The notes beneath the pieces are model-generated. The model ran no database searches, was not told the origin of the DNA, and worked only from the letters and a program-made list of their open reading frames with translations. Made by a program: the position numbers and the translations under genes. From Candidatus Enterousia avistercoris (lineage in GTDB: Bacteria > Pseudomonadota > Alphaproteobacteria > Rs-D84): a stretch of 8,217 nt of DNA. Of this stretch, positions 1 to 5,400 are shown in pieces. Location of the stretch: NCBI GenBank assembly GCA_017694255.1, contig JADINC010000073.1, positions 1 through 8,217 on the forward strand. The letters are read 5' to 3'. How positions within the stretch are numbered: the stretch's first letter is position 1; each line of letters opens with the position of its first letter.

Positions 1-692
1 CCACCAAACGCGCGATATCCATCTGAAAAAACCTTATTAATTTCAACCGCTGCATCATTTCCAACCGTTTCGACCAGTCCATCGTAAAAATCATCCATTT
101 TATCTTTTTTATCAATCAATACAAATGCCGCCCGCGCCTGGTCTGGGGTCAAATTCAAATATTCAAACATCGCGTTCCAAAATCTGCGATTTCCGACACG
201 AACATTCACCGGTCCGATAAATTCAGCAACCGAATCATAGGCTGCCGCCAACGTAGCCACAATTTCCGCATCATAATTTTCCGACAGATTATCAATTCCC
301 ATAATATCCAAATCCATCTGGTAAAATTCACGATAGCGTCCACGTTGCGGCCGTTCACCACGATAATTGCGCGCAAATTGATATGCACGAAATGGAAATG
401 TCAATTCATTTATGTGCCCTGCAACATATCGCGACAACCCAACTGTTCCATCATACCGCAGTCCCATTTTTGTATCGCCCTTTTGAAACAGGAACATTTG
501 TGTTTCAATTTCATCCCAATTATCTTTATCAGTTAAAACTTCGGCCCGTTCAATAGCCGGCAAATCCAGATGTGCGAACCCCGCTGTTTTTAACACACGT
601 TGCATACGCATCGCACATTCATCAAAACAACGCTGTTGCGCCGGTAATAATTCTATGAACCCAGATAAAGTCTTTGTTGGTTTTAATTCCAT
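1..692 (-). CDS. hisS: Histidyl-tRNA synthetase, N-terminal 230 residues (3' part outside window)
   Basis: Class II aminoacyl-tRNA synthetase that charges tRNA-His in the cytoplasm. My translation of the minus strand from the ATG at 692 stays open to the left edge, giving 230 of an expected 400-450 residues. Visible motifs are the N-terminal SGF..LLP segment (residues 10-17), LRYDGT (78-83) at the position of the classical LRPEGT, and class II motif 2 (about 104-125) with NYRGERPQRGRYREF, including the motif-2 arginine R111. The C-terminal histidine motif and anticodon-binding domain lie outside. The start is supported by AGGA (701-704), 8 nt upstream. The LRxD and YRGERPQRGR signatures fit the non-classical HisRS type rather than the E. 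coli type. It has its own promoter candidate at 746-754 and is separated by 184 nt from the upstream metalloprotease gene. Confidence 0.95.
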   Translation of the reverse strand, partial: MELKPTKTLSGFIELLPAQQRCFDECAMRMQRVLKTAGFAHLDLPAIERAEVLTDKDNWDEIETQMFLFQKGDTKMGLRYDGTVGLSRYVAGHINELTFPFRAYQFARNYRGERPQRGRYREFYQMDLDIMGIDNLSENYDAEIVATLAAAYDSVAEFIGPVNVRVGNRRFWNAMFEYLNLTPDQARAAFVLIDKKDKMDDFYDGLVETVGNDAAVEINKVFSDGYRAFG

Positions 693-745
693 TTTTGTAT
701 TCCTATTGTTTTTCTGCCGTAAAACGACATTTTTTGCTGAAACAG

Positions 746-754
746 ATTATATCA
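746..754 (-). promoter_or_regulatory. Extended -10 promoter of hisS
   Basis: On the minus strand this reads TGATATAAT, a perfect extended -10 (TG-N-TATAAT, with the hexamer at 746-751). It predicts transcription starting near 739 and a leader of about 47 nt before the hisS ATG. No convincing -35 hexamer sits at 16-18 nt spacing, which suits an extended -10 promoter. The surrounding 12 nt (TTGTGATATAAT) is identical to the core of the tkt promoter. Confidence 0.6.
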
Positions 755-782
755 CAATAATGTAAAAAACGCTATAAACAGT

Positions 783-796
783 CGCCCCACAGGGCG
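783..796 (-). other. GC-rich hairpin between the ygjP-like gene and hisS
   Basis: A perfect 5-bp inverted repeat (CGCCC/GGGCG) with a 4-nt loop stands out in an otherwise AT-rich spacer, about 80 nt after the metalloprotease stop and about 30 nt upstream of the hisS -10. On the minus strand a run of six Ts follows only after a 13-nt gap, so it is a poor intrinsic terminator. It may be a weak terminator for the tkt-ygjP transcript or an operator upstream of the hisS promoter. The rest of the 184-nt spacer shows only AT-rich sequence and a weak 7-bp hairpin at 850-868. Confidence 0.25.
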
Positions 797-876
797 TGAT
801 GCATTACAACAAAAACAATATTTTTTAAAATCATCTTATTCATAATACATGAAAATCCGCAATTTTCAAGGTTTTT

Positions 877-1584
877 TCAGAAGTATTTATGCAATTCTGT
901 TCCATGCACATTCAACCATCGCCGCGCACGTTCCACACCAAACCCGTATAATTGCGAAACCGTCTGCCAAAATGCAGGCGAATGATCCATATGAACCATG
1001 TGTGCCAATTCATGCATAACGACATACCGCATAACATCACGTGGTGCGAACGCTAATCGCCACGAAAAAGACATCGTACCACTGGTTGAACAACTGCCCC
1101 AGCGACTGGTTGTATCGCGTATTGCAATTCTGCGTGGCCACAATTCCCGTGGTGCAGTATGCACCATTTGTTTTACCACAATCAGAAATTGCGCTCGAAT
1201 AAAATCGCGAACCCGCCGTTCAAACATATCCGCCCCACCCCCGACATACAGCGTCGCATTACCAGCATCATGCATAACAAATTCATTCGCCCGCCGTCCA
1301 GAATCATGACACAACACAACATGCCAACCCAAGAATTCTATTTCATCACCCGGCTGTAATTTCGTCTTTGACGGTGCATTTTCAAAAATCCGTTCACACC
1401 AACGACGTTTTTGTTCCAAAAAACGCAGTGCCACATCCGTTGACGTCAACCACGGTTTTGAAATATGAATTTCACGCACACCGCGCGTTTTTGGTCGCAG
1501 CGTAATATTACGCAACCCACGCCGCGTATTAATAACTATCGGGATTTTTTCACCCGACGACAAAACGAATTCATATTCAGACAT
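877..1584 (-). CDS. YgjP-like (DUF45, M48-related) zinc metallopeptidase
   Basis: A 235-aa predicted soluble metalloprotease of the YgjP/WLM-like group. No physiological substrate is established for this family that I know of. The family core is at the C-terminal end: the RWGSCS signature (residues 161-166), then FAP..V..Y.V, then the zinc motif HELAH (191-195, E192 catalytic) with a likely third ligand H201 in the family's typical ...HS..FW context. The N-terminal half carries the usual family beta-rich region with R-rich stretches (RRGLRNITLRP). No signal peptide or membrane segment is seen. The ATG at 1584 lies 15 nt after the tkt stop, with no Shine-Dalgarno sequence in the gap, so expression probably depends on tkt read-through or coupling. 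Length and motifs look intact. Confidence 0.9.
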   Translation of the reverse strand: MSEYEFVLSSGEKIPIVINTRRGLRNITLRPKTRGVREIHISKPWLTSTDVALRFLEQKRRWCERIFENAPSKTKLQPGDEIEFLGWHVVLCHDSGRRANEFVMHDAGNATLYVGGGADMFERRVRDFIRAQFLIVVKQMVHTAPRELWPRRIAIRDTTSRWGSCSTSGTMSFSWRLAFAPRDVMRYVVMHELAHMVHMDHSPAFWQTVSQLYGFGVERARRWLNVHGTELHKYF

Positions 1585-1599
1585 TATATTTATGTATGG

Positions 1600-3384
1600 T
1601 TATTTCAATTTCTTTAAAATATCGCGCGCAATTGCGTCTGTGTCAAATCCAAAATGTGCATATACCGCATTTCCCGGCCCAGACATCCCAAAAGAATCAA
1701 TACCCACAACCGCATCAGCAAATTCAAACCATGGCGCCGACGCCGACGCCTCTATCGCGACAACAAATCCGGCCAAGATTTTGTTTTTATATTCATCTGT
1801 CTGGGCCCGAAAATCCGCAACAGACGGCATACTGACCACCTGGACCGACGTCCCCAGTTTTTTTGCAACCGCCACGCCCAGTGGCACTTCGGCCCCTGTG
1901 GCGATTATCGTTGCGCGCACACGTCGCGACGTTGCCGGATGAATAATATATGCCCCGCACGATATCTGCGCACTTTTTGGCGCCGGAATTTGTTCGAACT
2001 TTTGCCGCGACAATATTATCGCCGTTGGTCGTGATTTTTCTGTAATTGCAGTATGCCATGCATACGCAACCTCTGCCCCATTAGACGGGCGAAACACGTT
2101 CAAATTTGGTATTAACCGCAACGATGGCAATTGTTCAATTGGTTGATGTGTGGGCCCATCTGGACCAACAGCAATACTATCATGCGTAAACACATATATA
2201 ACCGGCAAATGCGACAACGCTGCAATTCTGATACTGGGGCGCATATAATCACTGAACACCAAAAAAGTCGAACCATACGAACGCATACCGACATATGCCA
2301 TTCCATTCATTATTGCCCCCATGGCATGTTCACGCACACCATAGTTTATATAATTTCCATTAAATTTTGGTGGCACAATATCAACCGCGGCATCTGTTCT
2401 GACACCTGTACTTTGGCCCAGATCCGCACTGCCCCCGACCAGATCCACCCCCGCATTTTGCAACGCCGTTAAATACATTGCCGACAATTCCCGCGTCGAA
2501 ATTTCTGTTCCCTGTTTTAGTGCCGGGATAAAATTTACGCTTTTATTTTTTTCCGACACAACATTTTCAACCTGTGGAACTTTTGCAACATCCGCCCATA
2601 AATCATCACCTGTTGGCGAAATATATTTTTCAATCAGTCGCATCAATTCTGCATCTGATAATCCCATACCGTGCGCGGCCGCCGTTCCTGCCAAACTGGA
2701 CCCGTGTCCAATTACAGTTTTACATTGTATGAAGGTTGGTGTTTTATTTTCCTGCGCACGCAGCAGTGCCCGTTCCAGTTTCTTGAAATCACCCCCAGCA
2801 ACCCGCATCGCCGACCACCCAGACGCCCGCATACGCAATGGCACATCAACGTCCGTCAACGCCGCCCCATCAATACTGACCCCATTATCATCCCATAATA
2901 AAACCAGATTATCCAATTTGTATCGCCCCGCAAAGGCGATTGCTTCCGCGGCGACACCTTCCATTAAATCGCCATCACTGCACAGACAATACACAAATTC
3001 ATCTGTACCGCGAATTTTTGCCGCCAGTGCCATACCAACCGCATTTCCAACCCCCTGGCCCAGTGGCCCGGTGGTCGCATCTACGCCATCAATTCCATAT
3101 TCTGGATGCCCTGGCAGTCCGCCGATTTGACGAAATTCGTCTAAATCGCCAACATTATACCCCGCCAATTTTAATACAGAATACAGCAACGCACTGCCAT
3201 GACCCGCCGACAGCACAAATCTGTCCCGACCACGGCGTAAAAAATTTGCATAAACAGTTGTTATAATATCCGCCGCGCCCAAAACAATCCCAACATGTCC
3301 CGACCCTGCGCACCGCAACGCATGCAACGCGTGTGCACGCACAGAATTTGACATTTCACGTAATTGTTTGGCATCAAATTTCAT
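1600..3384 (-). CDS. tkt: Transketolase, compact form
   Basis: Thiamine-diphosphate enzyme moving two-carbon ketol units between sugar phosphates in the pentose phosphate pathway. At 594 aa it is about 70 residues shorter than E. coli TktA, which I recall as 663 aa. All three domains are present: pyrophosphate-binding domain with GSGHVG (27-32), SAGHGS (59-64), GHPE (92-95), the ThDP motif SDGDLMEG (136-143) and DDNGVSIDG (165-173); pyrimidine-binding domain with GSADL (318-322), the catalytic glutamate E352 in YGVREH, and THDSIAVGPDGPTH (400-413); and a C-terminal domain ending VGIDSFGMSGPG. The missing length is mainly after the DRFVLS-preceding helix and in the inter-domain linker (about 241-296). 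The first Gly of the classical GDG is Ser136. There is no Shine-Dalgarno sequence, and the predicted transcription start nearly coincides with the ATG. The gene is divergent from rnhA and precedes the ygjP-like gene by 15 nt. Confidence 0.95.
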   Translation of the reverse strand: MKFDAKQLREMSNSVRAHALHALRCAGSGHVGIVLGAADIITTVYANFLRRGRDRFVLSAGHGSALLYSVLKLAGYNVGDLDEFRQIGGLPGHPEYGIDGVDATTGPLGQGVGNAVGMALAAKIRGTDEFVYCLCSDGDLMEGVAAEAIAFAGRYKLDNLVLLWDDNGVSIDGAALTDVDVPLRMRASGWSAMRVAGGDFKKLERALLRAQENKTPTFIQCKTVIGHGSSLAGTAAAHGMGLSDAELMRLIEKYISPTGDDLWADVAKVPQVENVVSEKNKSVNFIPALKQGTEISTRELSAMYLTALQNAGVDLVGGSADLGQSTGVRTDAAVDIVPPKFNGNYINYGVREHAMGAIMNGMAYVGMRSYGSTFLVFSDYMRPSIRIAALSHLPVIYVFTHDSIAVGPDGPTHQPIEQLPSLRLIPNLNVFRPSNGAEVAYAWHTAITEKSRPTAIILSRQKFEQIPAPKSAQISCGAYIIHPATSRRVRATIIATGAEVPLGVAVAKKLGTSVQVVSMPSVADFRAQTDEYKNKILAGFVVAIEASASAPWFEFADAVVGIDSFGMSGPGNAVYAHFGFDTDAIARDILKKLK

Positions 3385-3406
3385 TTTGTGATATTATATC
3401 ACAAAA
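3384..3406. promoter_or_regulatory. Palindromic bidirectional promoter between tkt and rnhA
   Basis: A perfect inverted repeat with 11-nt arms (TTTTGTGATAT / ATATCACAAAA) around a single central T at 3395 covers most of the 36-nt space between the two divergent start codons. Each strand carries an extended -10: TGATATTAT on plus (hexamer 3392-3397) and TGATATAAT on minus (hexamer 3393-3398). For rnhA a -35-like TTGGCA lies at 3368-3373, 18 nt upstream, inside the tkt coding start. For tkt no good -35 is seen. The symmetry also contains TGTGA/TCACA half-sites with a 7-nt spacer, so a dimeric regulator is possible. Confidence 0.6.
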
Positions 3407-3408
3407 CC

Positions 3409-3412
3409 AAGG
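3409..3412 (+). promoter_or_regulatory. Shine-Dalgarno sequence of rnhA
   Basis: AAGG sits 8 nt before the ATG at 3421. This decides the rnhA start in favour of 3421 over the upstream in-frame ATG at 3364, which lies inside tkt and upstream of the predicted promoter. Confidence 0.7.
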
Positions 3413-3420
3413 TAAAAAAA

Positions 3421-3849
3421 ATGTTAAAAATTTGGACAGATGGCAGTTGTCTGGGCAATCCTGGTCCGGGCGGATGGGCATTCATTGCAACAGACGGCAC
3501 AAACGCCGCCGAACGCAGTGGTGGCGCACGAAATACAACGAACAATCAAATGGAATTAACCGCTGTTATACGCGCACTGGCCGCGACCCGCCATCATAAC
3601 GAACTGGAAATACATACCGACAGTCAATATGTAAAAAACGGCATGCAATTATGGGTACCACAATGGAAAAATAATAACTGGAAAACCGCCGCGAAAAAGC
3701 CTGTTAAAAACAAAGAACTGTGGCAACAGTTGGACGCATTGGCACAAAATCGTAAAATCCATTGGGTTTGGGTACGCGGGCACGCCGGCAATGCATATAA
3801 CGAACGATGCGATGAATTGGCACGTACTGCGGCTGAAACGTTCAAATAA
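3421..3849 (+). CDS. rnhA: Ribonuclease HI
   Basis: Degrades the RNA strand of RNA-DNA hybrids (R-loops, primer remnants) in the cytoplasm, using two metal ions. The 142-aa protein is a full-length single-domain RNase HI. The active site is complete: D7 in TDGSCLGNPGPGG, E45 in NNQMELTA, D67 in HTDSQYV, H121 in VRGHAGN and D131 in ERCDELAR. The basic, Trp-rich handle region typical of the E. coli-type enzyme is present (about 78-101, with QWKNNNWKTAAKKPVKNKELW). It is the only plus-strand gene here, divergent from tkt, and its stop is 3 nt from the convergent rlmE stop, with no terminator between them. Confidence 0.97.
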   Translation: MLKIWTDGSCLGNPGPGGWAFIATDGTNAAERSGGARNTTNNQMELTAVIRALAATRHHNELEIHTDSQYVKNGMQLWVPQWKNNNWKTAAKKPVKNKELWQQLDALAQNRKIHWVWVRGHAGNAYNERCDELARTAAETFK

Positions 3850-3852
3850 AAA

Positions 3853-4512
3853 TTATCCCCGAAACCCCATTGCAACAATGAACATTTCAACACTGTCTTT
3901 GCGTGATGCCGGCGGTTTTATATGATGCACCGATTCGAATTTTTCACGAATTTGTTTCAATAAATCACCTGTTGTTCCCCCTGTGAATGATTTTGCAACG
4001 AAAACCCCGCCTGGTTTTAACGCCCGACACGCAAAATCAAACGCATATTCCAACAACACCATTTGCCGAATATGATCTGTCTTTTTATGTCCAACAGTGT
4101 TTGGCGCCATATCAGACAAAACAACATCCACCGTTCCGTGCGTTGCACCATCAATTGGCAAATTTAATTTTTTCACCAACCAGTCCAGCGCATCATCAGA
4201 CGTAAAATCCCCCTGATAAAATTCAACCCCTGGTATTGGTGTAATTTCTAACAAGTCCATTGCAAACACACGCGACCGCGGGAACGCCCGCATAACATAT
4301 TGCGACCACGACCCTGGCGCCGCCCCCAGGTCAACGACAACCTGGCCATTTTTCAAAAAGTTATATTTTTCATTAATTTCAATCAGTTTATACGCCGCCC
4401 GCGCGCGATACCCATCACGATGTGCGCGCGCGACATATGGATCTGCGGCCTGGCGCTGAATCCATGCCGCAGACGATTTTTTTGATGCAATTTTTTTATT
4501 TAAGATTTTCAT
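3853..4512 (-). CDS. rlmE: 23S rRNA (uridine-2552-2'-O)-methyltransferase RlmE/FtsJ
   Basis: SAM-dependent methyltransferase that 2'-O-methylates U2552 in the A loop of 23S rRNA during late 50S assembly. The 219-aa protein carries YRARAAYKL with K42, the SAM motif DLGAAPGSWSQ (61-71), LSDMAPN with D134, LKPGGVFVAKSF with K174, and KPPASRKDSVEMF with E209. The K-D-K-E tetrad of the RrmJ family is therefore intact. The N-terminal lysine-rich stretch (about 2-12) is probably an rRNA-binding tail. The ATG at 4512 follows the stop of the small basic ORF by 11 nt and has no clear Shine-Dalgarno sequence, which suggests coupled translation in the uvrA-M-domain-orf99-rlmE unit. It is convergent with rnhA. 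Confidence 0.95.
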   Translation of the reverse strand: MKILNKKIASKKSSAAWIQRQAADPYVARAHRDGYRARAAYKLIEINEKYNFLKNGQVVVDLGAAPGSWSQYVMRAFPRSRVFAMDLLEITPIPGVEFYQGDFTSDDALDWLVKKLNLPIDGATHGTVDVVLSDMAPNTVGHKKTDHIRQMVLLEYAFDFACRALKPGGVFVAKSFTGGTTGDLLKQIREKFESVHHIKPPASRKDSVEMFIVAMGFRG

Positions 4513-4523
4513 CGCCAGATTAT

Positions 4524-4823
4524 TTATCTTTTTTGCTTTTGTTTTTTACGTGCCACAATCACAGCTTGTTTTACACCCCTGTAAAAATGTACAGCATCCA
4601 AAAGTACCTGTTGCTTGTTGGCCAAACTGGTATGTCGTTCAACGGTAAACAATATCAGACGTACACCATGATACAGATATTGTACCTCTACCACATACCC
4701 GCACAAGACCCGCTGGCCGTGCTTAACATTTTTATAATATGGTCGCGGCGCCTTGACCGCGGCCGGCGTCCAATCAAACATATACCGCAACGCCGACCAA
4801 TTAAACAACAACTTCCAATTCAT
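4524..4823 (-). CDS. Small basic protein of unknown function (99 aa) in the M-domain/rlmE cluster
   Basis: I do not recognise a family. The reading frame exactly fills the space between its neighbours: its ATG is 2 nt after the M-domain stop and its TAA is 11 nt before the rlmE ATG, which is a typical coupled-operon layout. The protein is strongly basic (10 Lys and 8 Arg against 4 acidic residues) and rich in aromatics. The N-terminal part has several Trp/Tyr/Phe (NWKLLFNWSALRYMFDW), the middle (about 35-90) alternates hydrophobic residues in a way that suggests beta strands, and the end is a RKKQKQKR tail. There is no clear membrane helix or signal peptide. Charge and context suggest a nucleic-acid- or ribosome-binding role, which is inference. 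The alternative is a non-coding spacer, but an open frame that abuts both neighbours makes that less likely. Confidence 0.6.
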   Translation of the reverse strand: MNWKLLFNWSALRYMFDWTPAAVKAPRPYYKNVKHGQRVLCGYVVEVQYLYHGVRLILFTVERHTSLANKQQVLLDAVHFYRGVKQAVIVARKKQKQKR

Positions 4824-4825
4824 AA

Positions 4826-5362
4826 TTATTTTTTACTGGTTGGCATCGGCCCGGCTTGCTTTTGTAATTTTTCCATAACAGCCTCCATCCCACCCATGCG
4901 CTGGACCAAGGCCATTTGCTGACGCATTTTTGTATACTGTTTAATAATATGTTCAACATCACGCACAGTACAGCCCGCTGTTTCTGCAATACGCGCCTTG
5001 GCATTTGCAAATATTTTATCTGGTTCGGCCCGTTCTGCAACCGTCATTGCTTCTAATATTTTTATTTGCGCATCGACACTGCCGTCTTTGATTTTTTCTT
5101 TCATTGCAGCAACTGCACCCGACATTCCCGGCACCATTTTCAACAGCCCGCTAAAATTGCTCATTTTTTTAATTTGCTTTAATTGCGCCAGCATATCGTT
5201 CATATCAAATTGTCCAGACATCATGCGCTGGGCAGTTTCCTTCATGCCGCTGGGCATTTTTGCTTCCATGTTCTGCAATTCTTTTTCATCGATTTGCAAA
5301 TTTTCATTTTCGTTTTGTACATCTGTTGCTTTTGGTGCTTTCTTTTTTCCGAACCCGAACAT
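4826..5362 (-). CDS. Stand-alone SRP54/Ffh M-domain protein (no NG GTPase domain)
   Basis: 178 aa, homologous to the C-terminal M domain of Ffh, which binds signal sequences and SRP RNA. A short basic, then acidic, low-complexity N-terminus (MFGFGKKKAPK...) leads into the Ffh linker-like MMSGQFDMNDMLAQLKQIKKM (47-67), the finger-loop-like stretch with P..GM (about 72-82), MT..ERAEP (106-114), and the RNA-binding helix-turn-helix RIAETAGCTVRDVEHIIKQY (124-143). There are 19 methionines (about 11%), as expected of an M domain. The Gly-Ser-Gly-like RNA-contact motif of Ffh is changed to T-A-G-C. No G-domain sequence is present: an in-frame TAA (5387-5389) lies just upstream of the ATG, and only 38 nt separate it from uvrA. 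A strong AAGGGG (5368-5373) precedes the ATG by 5 nt. Whether a complete Ffh exists elsewhere cannot be seen. Confidence 0.85.
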   Translation of the reverse strand: MFGFGKKKAPKATDVQNENENLQIDEKELQNMEAKMPSGMKETAQRMMSGQFDMNDMLAQLKQIKKMSNFSGLLKMVPGMSGAVAAMKEKIKDGSVDAQIKILEAMTVAERAEPDKIFANAKARIAETAGCTVRDVEHIIKQYTKMRQQMALVQRMGGMEAVMEKLQKQAGPMPTSKK

Positions 5363-5367
5363 ATTTT

Positions 5368-5373
5368 CCCCTT
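5368..5373 (-). promoter_or_regulatory. Strong Shine-Dalgarno sequence of the M-domain gene
   Basis: Reads AAGGGG on the minus strand, 5 nt before the ATG at 5362. It is the strongest ribosome binding site in the window and fixes the start of the truncated SRP protein, showing independent translation initiation rather than a remnant of a longer frame. The rest of the 38-nt uvrA spacer is AT-only apart from a few bases and includes TATAAC/TATATAAC, which might be a weak -10. Confidence 0.7.
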
Positions 5374-5400
5374 TTGTGTTATATAGTTATATTGATTTTA

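Noticed and set aside
850..877. Hairpin TGAAAAT/ATTTTCA followed by a T-run on the plus strand, resembling an intrinsic terminator
   Set aside because: No plus-strand gene lies upstream, the stem is AT-rich and only 7 bp, and in the minus orientation no T-tract follows.
3387..3403. CRP-like site TGTGA...TCACA
   Set aside because: The spacer is 7 nt, not the 6 nt of canonical CRP/FNR-family sites, and the central bases are explained by the overlapping -10 elements; a regulator is possible but unsupported.
3364..3420. Longer rnhA N-terminus from an upstream in-frame ATG at 3364
   Set aside because: It lies within tkt and before the predicted promoter; the ATG at 3421 has a Shine-Dalgarno sequence and gives the normal RNase HI N-terminus.
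4513..4825. Possible SRP (4.5S) RNA gene in the gap beside the M-domain gene
   Set aside because: I found no conserved SRP RNA apical-loop sequence (GGAAG-type tetraloop with its flanks) on either strand; the stretch is better explained by the 99-codon frame.
4422..4922. A 166-codon plus-strand frame across the start of rlmE and the small basic ORF
   Set aside because: It overlaps three minus-strand frames with better context, and its translation has no recognisable motif.
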